Below, piece after piece: positions 18,208-26,907 of a stretch of DNA of 64,000 nt. Within the stretch, counting starts at the first letter, position 1, and the number at the start of each line of letters is the position of its first letter. The notes under the pieces were generated by a model. That model worked only from the letters and a program-made list of their open reading frames with translations. It did not search any database and had not been told where the DNA came from. Position numbers and translations under genes: made by a program. The stretch is from Sphingomonas sp. (GTDB lineage Bacteria; Pseudomonadota; Alphaproteobacteria; Sphingomonadales; Sphingomonadaceae): NCBI GenBank assembly GCA_017418975.1, contig JAFOMG010000021.1, positions 1-64,000 on the forward strand, given 5' to 3'.

Positions 18208-19230
18208 TCAATTCTCGCCGCGCGGCGTGACCGGGGAGACGCTGACCTCGCCCGAATCGGCATAGCGATAGCCGAGCGAGGCATGGCCCATCACCGGCCC
18301 GGCGACGTCCGCGACGATGTAGAGCGGCCGGCGCTTCGATTCGACATAGAGCCGGCCGAGATATTCGCCGATCATGCCGAGCACGAACATCTGCACTGCG
18401 CCCAGCACGACGACGACCAGCATCAGCGAGGTCCAGCCGGGGATCGCCGCGCCCATCAGGAAGCCGGCGACGATGTAGAGCACCAGCAGCGCCGACAGGC
18501 CGGTGAGCACCAGGCCGACATGGCTGGCGAAGCGCAGCGGCGCGGTCGAGAAGCCGGTGATCGCGTCCAATGCGAAGCGGATCATCTTGCCGAGCGGGTA
18601 TTTGCTCTCGCCGGCATGGCGCTCGTGCCGGTCATAGGGGAAGGGCACTTGCTTGAAGCCGACCCAGGCGACCATGCCGCGGATGAAGCGCGCCTGTTCG
18701 GGCAGCGACAGAAAGGCGTCGAGCGCGCGCCGCGTCATCAGGCGGAAATCGCCGGTGTCGAGCGGGATCGGCGTGTCGGTGATCCGGTCGAGCATGCGGT
18801 AGAAGAAGGCGGCGGTGATCTTCTTGAAGATCGTCTCGCCGTCGCGCTTGCGGCGCACCGCATAGACCACGTCGGCGCCCTGTGAGCGCATCGCGGCGCG
18901 CATGTCGGTCAGCAGTTCGGGCGGGTCCTGCAGGTCGGCGTCGATGATCAGGATCTCCTCGCCCGCGCACAGGTCCAGCCCGGCGGTGAGGGCGAGCTGA
19001 TGGCCGTGGTTGCGCGAGAGGTTGATCGCGACGAGGCGCGGATCGCTTGCCGAGAGGCGCTGCATCACGTCCCAGCTCCTGTCGCGCGAGCCGTCGTTGA
19101 TGAGCACGATTTCATAGTCGTCGCCCACCGCGGCGCGGGCGGCGCCGGAGACGCGGCCGTGCAGCATCTCGAGGCACGCCTCTTCATTGTAGCAGGGGAT
19201 GACGACGGAGAGTTTGGGCCGCTTTTGCAT
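18208..19230 (-). CDS. GT2 polyprenyl-phosphate glycosyltransferase (GtrB/ArnC-like)
   Basis: A 340-residue protein with a cytoplasmic GT2 domain: VVIPCYNEEACLEML at the start, the metal-binding IIDADLQDPPELL, and the CAREQ-like GDFRLMTRRALDAFL block. Two C-terminal hydrophobic hairpins (VLTGLSALLVLYIVAGFL, LMLVVVVLGAVQMFVLG) anchor it. This architecture transfers a sugar to undecaprenyl phosphate, as in GtrB, ArnC or DPM1. Together with gtrA and the GT-C-like protein it fits a three-part sugar-transfer pathway. Confidence 0.9.
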   Translation of the reverse strand: MQKRPKLSVVIPCYNEEACLEMLHGRVSGAARAAVGDDYEIVLINDGSRDRSWDVMQRLSASDPRLVAINLSRNHGHQLALTAGLDLCAGEEILIIDADLQDPPELLTDMRAAMRSQGADVVYAVRRKRDGETIFKKITAAFFYRMLDRITDTPIPLDTGDFRLMTRRALDAFLSLPEQARFIRGMVAWVGFKQVPFPYDRHERHAGESKYPLGKMIRFALDAITGFSTAPLRFASHVGLVLTGLSALLVLYIVAGFLMGAAIPGWTSLMLVVVVLGAVQMFVLGMIGEYLGRLYVESKRRPLYIVADVAGPVMGHASLGYRYADSGEVSVSPVTPRGEN

Positions 19231-19367
19231 GACCGGACGCTCTAGCGTCGCGACGAGCCGCCGTCGAGCGGCATGGATGCCTAGCCCCGCAATGCCGCCG
19301 CGCTTGCCCGCGCTTCTCCTCGTTACGGGGTTGACGTTCCGCGGCCATGGCGGCTAACGCCCATCGA

Positions 19368-19390
19368 GATTGAGAATCACTTGCATTAGC
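19368..19390 (+). promoter_or_regulatory. Candidate Fur-type iron box
   Basis: The stretch GATTGAGAATCACTTGCATT keeps the core TGA-N-AATCA of the classical Fur operator (about 12 of 16 positions by eye) and lies just upstream of a heme-type TonB receptor, where iron-responsive control is expected. A TTGACG at 19331 could be the -35. Binding by Fur or another iron regulator is an inference. Confidence 0.5.
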
Positions 19391-19407
19391 AGAAAGGATT
19401 TCGGGGC

Positions 19408-21633
19408 ATGCGGCGTACCATCGGGGCGGGGATCAGCCTTTGGGTGCTGGCGGCGGCGCTGCCGGCCCAGGCGCAGGAGAAGAAGGGCGCCGAGCAGCAG
19501 GATTCGACGATCACCGTCACGGCCACGCGCATCCCGACCGACGTGAAGGAAGTCCCCGCCACCGTTACCGTGATCGACGAGCGGAAGATGGCCGATGAGC
19601 TGACTACCGATATCAAGGATCTGGTCCGCTACGAGCCGGGTATCAGCGTGCCGCGCGGCCCGACCCGCTTCGGCGCGGCGCTGGGGACCACCGGCCGTGC
19701 GGGGAATGAGGGCTTCGTCGTTCGCGGCATCGGCGGCAACCGGGTGCTGATCCAGGTCGACGGCGTGCGCGTGCCCGACGGCTTCACTTTCGGCGCGCAG
19801 TCGACCGGGCGGGGCGACTATGTCGATCTGGGCCTGGTCAAGTCGGTCGAGATCCTGCGCGGCCCGGCTTCGGCGCTGTACGGCAGCGACGGCCTGGCCG
19901 GCGCGGTGAGCTTCACCACCAGCGATCCTTCAGACTTCCTGCGCGACGGCAAGAAGGTCGGCGGGCTGGCGCGCGCCGCCTATAGCTCGGCGGACGACGA
20001 ATTCTCCGAGACCGGCGTGATCGCCGGCCGTTTCGGCGACTTCTCGGCGATGCTCGCCTATACCCGCCGCGACTATCACGAGCTCGACAACAAGGGGACG
20101 ACCGGCGGCATCGGCACTGCCCGCACCGAGCCCAATCCGCAGGACGGCCATTCGAACGCCGGGCTCGCCCGGCTGGTCTATGAGCCCGACGCGCGCAACC
20201 GCTTCCGGATCACCGGCGAATATGTCGATAGCCGCCTTTCCACCAATGTGCTGACCGGCCTGACTCCGCTTCCCGCCACCGGCACCACCATCGACCTGTT
20301 GCAGGCGCGCGACACCAGCAAGCGCGGCCGCATCGCCGGCGACTGGACCTGGAGCGGCGAGGGCACGCTGGAGTTCGCGCGGCTGAGCGGCTATTGGCAG
20401 AACAGCAAGGATCGCCAGTTCACCGACGAGGACCGTAGCCCGGTTGCCGATCGCGAGCGGCTCAACACCTTCGAGAACCGCGTCTATGGCGCCTCGGGCG
20501 AAGTGCGCTTCGGCTTTGGCGAGGAGCACGGGCTGCGCGCCAAGCTGACGCTGGCGGGCGATATCAGCTGGACCAACCAGAAGGGGCTGCGCGACGGCGT
20601 GACGCCGCCGCCGGGCGAGACCTTCCCGACCCGCGCCTTCCCCGAGACCGACTATATGCTGGCCGGCCTCGTCGCCGCGGCGGAAGTCTCGTTCGGGCCG
20701 CTGACGCTCTACCCGGCGCTCCGCTTCGACGCCTACAAGCTCACGCCCGAAAAGGATCCGCTGCTGCCGACCTTCGCCGCATCGGGGCAGGACGGCTCGC
20801 GCGTCTCGCCCAAGGTCGGCGCGGTGATCAAGCTGTCCGAAGGCGCCCGGCTGTTCGCCAACTATGCGCAGGGCTTCAAGGCGCCGGAGCCGAGCCAGGT
20901 CAACAACTTCTTCGCCAACCCGCCGGTCGGCTATACCAGCATCGCCAATCCCAACCTGAAGCCGGAGAACAGCGAGAGCTTCGAGGGCGGCTTCCGCTAT
21001 TTCAACGATCTGGTCTCGTTCGACCTGACCGGCTTCTATGCCCGCTATCACGACTTCATCGACCAGGTGGAGACGACCGGGCGCCCCTTTCCGTCGCCGG
21101 CCAATCCCTGGATCTACCAGTGGCGCAACCTGGGCGGCGTGAAGATCCGCGGTTTCGAGGCGCGCGCCACGGTGCGCCCGGCGCGGGGGCTGAACGCCAC
21201 GCTGGCGCTGTCCTATGCCCATGGTGACACGATCGGCACCAACGGCGCCAGGCTGCCGCTCCAGTCGATCGATCCGCTGAAGCTGGTCGGTGGCATCGGC
21301 TATGACGCGGCCGACCGACGCTTCGGCGGCCGGCTGATGGCGACCTATGGCGGGCAGAAGGAGATTGCCCGGACGCGCGGATCGAGCTGCTATGCCGCCA
21401 CCGCCAATGCCGCGCCGAACTGCTTTACTGGCAATGATTTCGTCACGCTCGACATCACCGCCTATGTGCGCGTGACCGACGGCGTGACGGTGCGCGGTGG
21501 CGTGTTCAACCTGACCGACCGCAAATACTGGCTGTGGCAGGACATTCGCGGTCTCGCCGCGACCTCCACGGTGCGCGACGCCTATACCCAGCCGGGCCGC
21601 AACGGCTCGGTTTCCATCAGCTATCGTTTCTAA
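19408..21633 (+). CDS. TonB-dependent heme/hemoglobin-type receptor
   Basis: A 741-residue outer-membrane receptor. A signal peptide ends near AQAQE; the TonB box and plug start are DSTITVTATRIPTDV and VIDERKMADEL. The plug has GAVSFTTSDPSDFL and the barrel carries FANYAQGFKAPEPSQV and SIANPNLKPENSE, corresponding to the FRAP and NPNL motifs of heme/hemoglobin receptors (HmuR, HemR). The last residues GSVSISYRF end in phenylalanine, the expected beta-barrel signal. A Fur-like box lies upstream, and the next gene starts 21 bases after the stop. Confidence 0.9.
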   Translation: MRRTIGAGISLWVLAAALPAQAQEKKGAEQQDSTITVTATRIPTDVKEVPATVTVIDERKMADELTTDIKDLVRYEPGISVPRGPTRFGAALGTTGRAGNEGFVVRGIGGNRVLIQVDGVRVPDGFTFGAQSTGRGDYVDLGLVKSVEILRGPASALYGSDGLAGAVSFTTSDPSDFLRDGKKVGGLARAAYSSADDEFSETGVIAGRFGDFSAMLAYTRRDYHELDNKGTTGGIGTARTEPNPQDGHSNAGLARLVYEPDARNRFRITGEYVDSRLSTNVLTGLTPLPATGTTIDLLQARDTSKRGRIAGDWTWSGEGTLEFARLSGYWQNSKDRQFTDEDRSPVADRERLNTFENRVYGASGEVRFGFGEEHGLRAKLTLAGDISWTNQKGLRDGVTPPPGETFPTRAFPETDYMLAGLVAAAEVSFGPLTLYPALRFDAYKLTPEKDPLLPTFAASGQDGSRVSPKVGAVIKLSEGARLFANYAQGFKAPEPSQVNNFFANPPVGYTSIANPNLKPENSESFEGGFRYFNDLVSFDLTGFYARYHDFIDQVETTGRPFPSPANPWIYQWRNLGGVKIRGFEARATVRPARGLNATLALSYAHGDTIGTNGARLPLQSIDPLKLVGGIGYDAADRRFGGRLMATYGGQKEIARTRGSSCYAATANAAPNCFTGNDFVTLDITAYVRVTDGVTVRGGVFNLTDRKYWLWQDIRGLAATSTVRDAYTQPGRNGSVSISYRF

Positions 21634-21654
21634 CCGCTTCTGAGGACCAAGATC

Positions 21655-22617
21655 ATGAAGCTGCTTCTTCCGATCCTTCCGATTGCCCTTTCGTTGCTGG
21701 CGCCGGTGCCCGCGCTTGCCCAATCGGCGTCCGCCCCGGCGGCCAGATCGGCCTTCGAGGCCGACCGCGCCGACATCCTCGCCATGGCGGGGACGTACAA
21801 GGTGAAGTTCGACATGCAGGAGAGCACTTCCTGGCGCGCCGACTATACCCCGATCCCGGCAAAGGTCTCGGGCGGCGACGAAGTCGTCCGGGTGATCGAG
21901 GACAAGGGCTCGACGATCCGGCTCCAGCATCTGCTCGTCGTCGACATGGGCGACGGCAAGAAGATGGTGATCAAGCACTGGCGCCAGGATTGGCAGTACG
22001 AGCCGGCCAGGGTGCTGGTCTATTCGGACCGCGATGCCTGGACCTGGGCCGAGGTGCCCGTCGCCGAGCGCCGGGGCGCCTGGTCGCAGACCGTCTACCA
22101 GGTCGATGATTCCCCCCGCTATGGCGGCTGGGGCAAATGGACCGAGGTCGGCGGGGTGCGGCGCTGGGAATCGAACCGCAGCTGGCGGCCGCTCGCCCGG
22201 CGCGACGCGGTGCGCGGGCCGGTCTATGACCGCTATCTGGGCGTCAACCGGCACGCCATCGCGCCGGCCGGCTGGATCCACTGGCAGGACAATCTGAAGA
22301 TGGACGGCAGGACCGTGCCCGTCGTCCAGGAATATGTCCTCAACAGCTATACGAAATTCGCGGGCTTCGACGTGAAGGCCGCGGACGATTACTGGGCGGC
22401 GACCAAGGGCTATTGGGCCGCGATCCGCGCCGAATGGGACCGGATCGCCGCGGCCAAGGGCGGCATCCGCATCACCGAGGAAGCCGATCACGGCACGGTG
22501 ATCGCCGGCCGCGTGCTCGAGATCGCCGACGAGATCCAGCAGGGCAAGACCAGCGAGGCCGACGGGATCAGGACCGCCCGGGCGCTGATGGACCAGGCGA
22601 CCAGGGCCGCACGGTAG
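21655..22617 (+). CDS. DUF6607-like secreted protein
   Basis: A 320-residue protein with a clear signal peptide (LLLPILPIALSLLAPVPALAQ). The mature part contains GTYKVKFDMQEST, VIKHWRQDWQYEP and RYLGVNRHAIAPAGWIHWQDN, resembling DUF6607 proteins often encoded beside TonB receptors for heme. It is co-transcribed with the receptor and followed by a strong terminator. Role in heme handling is a contextual inference; the biochemical function is unknown. Confidence 0.72.
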   Translation: MKLLLPILPIALSLLAPVPALAQSASAPAARSAFEADRADILAMAGTYKVKFDMQESTSWRADYTPIPAKVSGGDEVVRVIEDKGSTIRLQHLLVVDMGDGKKMVIKHWRQDWQYEPARVLVYSDRDAWTWAEVPVAERRGAWSQTVYQVDDSPRYGGWGKWTEVGGVRRWESNRSWRPLARRDAVRGPVYDRYLGVNRHAIAPAGWIHWQDNLKMDGRTVPVVQEYVLNSYTKFAGFDVKAADDYWAATKGYWAAIRAEWDRIAAAKGGIRITEEADHGTVIAGRVLEIADEIQQGKTSEADGIRTARALMDQATRAAR

Positions 22618-22661
22618 ATTCCCCCTCGGGAAAGGCCCGCTTTCCTTGGTCGGAGCGGGCT

Positions 22662-22704
22662 GGGGGCGAGCACGGTTCCCAAGCCCGTGCCCGCCCCCTT
22701 TTTT
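22662..22704 (+). terminator. Strong rho-independent terminator
   Basis: Arms GGGGGCGAGCACGG (22662-22675) and CCGTGCCCGCCCCC (22685-22698) pair with one mismatch and are followed by six thymines. A smaller hairpin GCCCGCT/AGCGGGC (22635-22660) comes just before. Together they close the TonB receptor operon. Confidence 0.9.
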
Positions 22705-22931
22705 ATCCGCGGACGGAAACGTTCAACCGGATGGTCGCGGGATTCATTGAATCCGTTGACTCGCCGCGCGGGGCGACATGCCGCCGGATGGTCGAAGGCC
22801 GGGTTGAGTCCGGCCCTTCCCCGGGGCGTGGGCGAGTGGCGAAGGTTCGACGGTGAGAAAGAGCCCGTCGAGCCTGGCAGGGCAAATCCTACATTGGAAG
22901 GGCAGTCTCGAAGCCCGGCGGCGCGTGCGTG
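22705..22931. other. Intergenic stretch with no supported gene
   Basis: Between the operon terminator and the next terminator there is no gene I can support. Within 22618-22970 (353 bases) the identifiable content is the two terminator structures. Short open frames here have no ribosome site or family resemblance. Confidence 0.5.
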
Positions 22932-22963
22932 GCCCGCCCCGGCCGCGAAGGACCGGGGCGGGC
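22932..22963 (-). terminator. Terminator-like hairpin of the GH-A-like gene
   Basis: Arms GCCCGCCCCGG and CCGGGGCGGGC form a perfect 11-base-pair stem with a ten-base loop, 7 bases past the stop of the leftward gene at 22971. There is no long thymine tract, so it is a weaker or processed terminator. Confidence 0.6.
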
Positions 22964-22970
22964 TTGCCGG

Positions 22971-25007
22971 CTATTGCGCGAAGAACTGCTGCACCACCAG
23001 ATAGCTGGCGCGGGGCGTCAGCGCGTCGGCGACGCCGCCGGTGAGCCAGCCGTCGCTGGCGATCGCCGGGTCGGCGGAGCTACGGTCGACGGGCAGGACC
23101 GAGCAGAGGCCGAACCATTCCTCTTCCCAGGTCGTGTAGAATTGCGCGTTCGCCGGGCCCCAGGGGGCGATGGCGGTGTCGCGGAAATCATGCACGCCGG
23201 CCGCCGTCTGGATCGTCGCCGGGCTGGTCACCGTCGGATCCATCCATTTGTACCATTCGTCGGAGAATTCGAAGACCTGGACGCCCTGGAGGAGCTGATC
23301 GGCCGCGGCGACCGACGGGCTGCCCACCTGGAAGCCGGCCGCCGCCTGGAGATAGGCATAGAGCGCGACCGCCGGCCCGGCCGCCGCCAGCGGCGTCGCC
23401 GCGGTCCGCAGCCCGTCGAGCAGCGTGCCGTAGATCGTCGCGTCCAGCTGCATCCAGCTCGGCGATGGCAGCCCGGGATTGGCGGGATCCTGGGGCACGC
23501 CCTGGAAGAGCCAGTAATTCCCGGTATCGCCGTCATAGGCGACCAGCCCGCCGGCATTATAGGTGGGATTGTCGGTGAAGAAGGTCGACGACGTCCGCGC
23601 CGTGCTGGTGGTGGTGACGACCGCCAGGCTTTCCTGGCCCAGCACCGTGCCCGGGATATAAGACGAGAGGATCGCCTGATTGGAGGTCGCATCCCAGGTC
23701 GCCACTTCCCCGTTGGGATTCGCCACATAGGGATCGTTGCCGCCCAGCGTGCCGAAGCCGACACCTGCGACCTGGGTGAAGCGCATCGCCTGCGGAATGC
23801 CGATCTCGCTCAGCACGACCGGCGCCATCGGCTGGCCGGCGGCCTTGCGCGCGCTGAGATAGGCGATGATCGGCGTGCTCGCGATGGGGGCCGCGTAGAG
23901 ATTCCAGCCCCATAGATCCAGGTCGTAGACATCGGTGGCATAAGCGGGGCGGTTGGTGCCGGCCGTCGTCGTGATGTTGCCGTTGCTGTCGACATAGAGC
24001 GGCTGGGTGGCCGGCGGGCTGATCGGTGGCGGGTTGGTCGGGACCGGTGGCGATTCATATTGGATCAGCTGGGTCGTCAGCGTGGCGATGTCGTCCTGCA
24101 TCGCGGCGATGGTGAGCTTGTTCGGCGCGCCCTGCTTCAGCGCCGCGCCCACCGCGTTCAGAAAGTCCCAATATTCGCGATATTCATAGGTGCCGCTCGG
24201 GCCCGGCTGGTTCGTCTCGTTGGTGACGTAGAAGCCGGCCAGGGCCGGGTGATGGCCATAGCTCTGGCCCAGCCAGGTCGCCGTATCGAGATAATATTGC
24301 TGGATCTGGGTATATTGATAGCCCTGTGCCGGCGCCGTGTTCGCCGAATAGAAGGCGGCCGTCGACACGCCGACCGACAGGAACACGTAGATCGGATCGA
24401 CGCCGCCGTTCCAGCACATGTCGAGAAAGACGTCGTGGCAATAATGATACCAATAGGGCGGGGCCTGCTTCACGTCGGCGCCCTGGGGCATATAGGTCGG
24501 ATATTCGGTGCCGTTGGCCGCGACGTAGCGGATCGGGCCGAGCGCGGTCCAGTCGATCGTGCTGTTGTCGGCGGAGGGGACCACCGATCCGGTGCCGTCC
24601 GGGTTCGACATGGTGGAGGGCGGCATGTTGAAGCTGCCATAGACGCCGATATTGTTGGCGCCGAGCTGGCGGATCAGGCCGTTCGGGCCGACATCGCGGT
24701 TCCAGATCGGCTGGTACATGATCATGGTCGTGGCGTCGGGGCCGGGATTCTGCATGCCGATATAGTAGAAGTCGCCCATCGGCGATCCGGCGGCGCCGCC
24801 ATTGATGTCGAGCGGAGTCGGCTGATAGCGGACGCCCTTGAAGACGAAGGGCTGCGGGGTTCCCGCGACGCCGGACGTGACCTGGGCGACCATCACCTGG
24901 CCGTTCGCGATGCTCCACGCGGTATCGGCGTCCGGATAGAGGCCGGAATAGCCGACGGGCTGCTGGGGCGGCAGGGTGGGTGGCGGTGGGGATGGAGGCG
25001 TGGCCAT
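22971..25007 (-). CDS. Clan GH-A-like glycoside hydrolase fold protein, no signal peptide
   Basis: A 678-residue protein opening with a proline-rich leader (MATPPSPPPPTLPPQQP) instead of a signal peptide. FVFKGVRYQPTPLDING and LIRQLGANNIGVYG resemble the start of GH72/GH17-like TIM barrels. The acid/base would be E264 in FYVTNETNQ, following the clan's Asn-Glu rule, and the nucleophile E401 in VVLSEIGIPQ; WGWNLYA lies between them. From about residue 430 an Asn/Thr-rich segment precedes a final EFSDEWYKWMD block. It is divergent from the radical SAM gene. Substrate and export route are unknown. Confidence 0.7.
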   Translation of the reverse strand: MATPPSPPPPTLPPQQPVGYSGLYPDADTAWSIANGQVMVAQVTSGVAGTPQPFVFKGVRYQPTPLDINGGAAGSPMGDFYYIGMQNPGPDATTMIMYQPIWNRDVGPNGLIRQLGANNIGVYGSFNMPPSTMSNPDGTGSVVPSADNSTIDWTALGPIRYVAANGTEYPTYMPQGADVKQAPPYWYHYCHDVFLDMCWNGGVDPIYVFLSVGVSTAAFYSANTAPAQGYQYTQIQQYYLDTATWLGQSYGHHPALAGFYVTNETNQPGPSGTYEYREYWDFLNAVGAALKQGAPNKLTIAAMQDDIATLTTQLIQYESPPVPTNPPPISPPATQPLYVDSNGNITTTAGTNRPAYATDVYDLDLWGWNLYAAPIASTPIIAYLSARKAAGQPMAPVVLSEIGIPQAMRFTQVAGVGFGTLGGNDPYVANPNGEVATWDATSNQAILSSYIPGTVLGQESLAVVTTTSTARTSSTFFTDNPTYNAGGLVAYDGDTGNYWLFQGVPQDPANPGLPSPSWMQLDATIYGTLLDGLRTAATPLAAAGPAVALYAYLQAAAGFQVGSPSVAAADQLLQGVQVFEFSDEWYKWMDPTVTSPATIQTAAGVHDFRDTAIAPWGPANAQFYTTWEEEWFGLCSVLPVDRSSADPAIASDGWLTGGVADALTPRASYLVVQQFFAQ

Positions 25008-25358
25008 GATCTTCCTCTCGCTGTCGCCGGACGCTCGCGGCGAGCGCCGGTCCGGATGGGCGAGCGGAAGGGCGCGCGAGATTCATCGGGGTTCTGACGT
25101 CGCTGGCATGTGAAGTCGGCCCCCGCCGCTCCTCGCCAGTCTAGCCGGGCGCGGCACGGATACGAAACGAAGTTGGCAGCGAAATGGTGGCTTATCGCAG
25201 CGGAATCGGCGCGATCCCGGCCCTTGCCGGCTGGGCGACGGGAAGGTGACGGGCATCCCGCGCCACGGGAAAATCCGCCCCAGGCCGGATCGGGGACAAG
25301 GCATTCGTCTATAAGGGGAACATCCAGTCTGCCCTGCGGACGCATCCGGGGAACGTGA
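25008..25358. other. 351-base divergent intergenic region
   Basis: This gap separates the leftward GH-A-like gene from the rightward radical SAM gene and must hold both promoters. A TATAAG (25310-25315) is a possible -10 for the rightward gene, with no clear -35. I see no gene, repeat or riboswitch in it. Confidence 0.45.
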
Positions 25359-26780
25359 TTGTCTATCCAGGAAGACACGATCGATGGCGCCGAGGCGATG
25401 GTCGTCGACGGCGAGACCGCCGCCTGGCAGGCGATCGATCTCATGCTGAGCGTCCTTTCCGATGGCCTCGACCATCCGGAGCTCTGGGCTCTCATTCCGT
25501 CGATCGTGGCGGAGAATCCCCTGGTTCCGGAAGCGTTGCTGCGGCGTACCGCGGCGGAGCCGAGTCCCCGGTTGCGCGTCCAGATGCAAATGCTGCTCGG
25601 GCTTTGCGCCGCGACACTATCGGCGCCGCGTGACGCTCTCGACGCGCTGATGCCGCTCTGCTCGACCGAAAGCCAGAATGTCCAGCTCCAGGGCGCCCTG
25701 TTCCACCTCGAAGGCCTGCTGGATCCCGGCAATCCGAAATACCGGCTGGCGGGCAAGCTCTGCCTCCATCCGTTCGTCGAGCTCGACGTCCTCGAGAATT
25801 CGACGCATCTGTGCTGCGCCAGCTTCCTGCCCACCTCCACCGGCAACCTGACCCATACGCCCTGGCAGGACGTCTGGAACGGCGGCGCCGCCCAGGCAAT
25901 CCGCGCGAGCATGTTCGACGGCTCCTTCCGCTTCTGCAACAAGCGCACCTGCCCCAAGATCCAGAGCAACCAGCTGCGGGACGCCGGGGAACTCGCGGCC
26001 GAGCCCGAATGGCGGGAGATCCTCGCGCGCGGCGACACCCTGATGCAGCGCGGCCCCGAGACGCTCAATCTCTCCTATGACCGCACCTGCAACCTTTCCT
26101 GCCCGAGCTGCCGGGTCTCGCGCTATGCGGCGGACGACGCGACGCGCGCGCGCTTCGACGCGATGCAGGAGCGGGAGATCCTGCCGCTCCTCAAGACCGC
26201 CAGGACGGTGTTCGTGACCGGTTCGGGCGACCCGTTCGCCAGCAAGAACTTCCGCGGTCTGATGGAGCAGCTGGACGCGGACGGCTATCCCGAACTCAAG
26301 TTCATCATCATGACCAACGGCATGTTGTTCACCCCGCGCCAATGGGCCGCGTTTCCCAGCCTTCACGGCCGCGTGGAATCGCTGCGGGTGAGCCTGGACG
26401 CCGCCACCGGCCCGACCCATGAGCTTCTGCGCCGCGGTGCGCGCTGGCCGGTGATGGAGGAGAATCTCAAGTTCGCCGGCGCGTTGCTGGCGGATGGCCT
26501 CATCGACGATTTCATGATCACCTTCACGGTGCAGACCGAGAATTTCCGCGAGATGGGCGATGCCGTGGATCTGGCGCACCGGATCGGTGCGAGCCATGTG
26601 TATTTCGGCCGCATCACCAACTGGGGCACCTTCAGCCCCGACCAATATGCCGAGACCGCGGTTTTCCTGCCCGGCCATCCCGATCATGCCGAGTTCCTCG
26701 CCGCGTGCCGCGATCCGCGCTTGCGCGACCCGATCGTGTGCCCGAGCGACCTGGACGAGTTCATCCATGGGCAGGCGTGA
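25359..26780 (+). CDS. Radical SAM protein with N-terminal SPASM-like cysteine cluster
   Basis: A 473-residue protein. The radical SAM CxxxCxxC motif is at residues 244-251 (CNLSCPSC), after YDRT. Later blocks FVTGSGDPFASKNFRG and LRVSLDAATG belong to the same barrel. In front of it, residues 135-200 carry a second cysteine set (C135, C152-C153, C193, C198) with LTHTPWQDVWNG and FDGSFRFCNKRTCPK, which resembles the SPASM/twitch domain that usually follows the barrel. The TTG start has GGGGAACG upstream. The next gene is the glycine-rich protein; substrate unknown. Confidence 0.82.
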   Translation: MSIQEDTIDGAEAMVVDGETAAWQAIDLMLSVLSDGLDHPELWALIPSIVAENPLVPEALLRRTAAEPSPRLRVQMQMLLGLCAATLSAPRDALDALMPLCSTESQNVQLQGALFHLEGLLDPGNPKYRLAGKLCLHPFVELDVLENSTHLCCASFLPTSTGNLTHTPWQDVWNGGAAQAIRASMFDGSFRFCNKRTCPKIQSNQLRDAGELAAEPEWREILARGDTLMQRGPETLNLSYDRTCNLSCPSCRVSRYAADDATRARFDAMQEREILPLLKTARTVFVTGSGDPFASKNFRGLMEQLDADGYPELKFIIMTNGMLFTPRQWAAFPSLHGRVESLRVSLDAATGPTHELLRRGARWPVMEENLKFAGALLADGLIDDFMITFTVQTENFREMGDAVDLAHRIGASHVYFGRITNWGTFSPDQYAETAVFLPGHPDHAEFLAACRDPRLRDPIVCPSDLDEFIHGQA

Positions 26781-26907
26781 GCGACCCCGCGCCCGCTGAC
26801 GTTCGGGAAGGGAGCGCCGGGATCCTGCATTTTGTTGGATATTTGTAGGATTCCGGAAGCGAGTTCCTCATTTGTTCCGCTGTCCGGCGGATCGAATGGA
26901 GGAATAT

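Noticed and set aside
19930..22491. Very long open frame (853 codons) on the opposite strand of the TonB receptor operon
   Set aside because: Shadow frame caused by high GC and codon bias; the plus strand encodes a clear receptor and partner.
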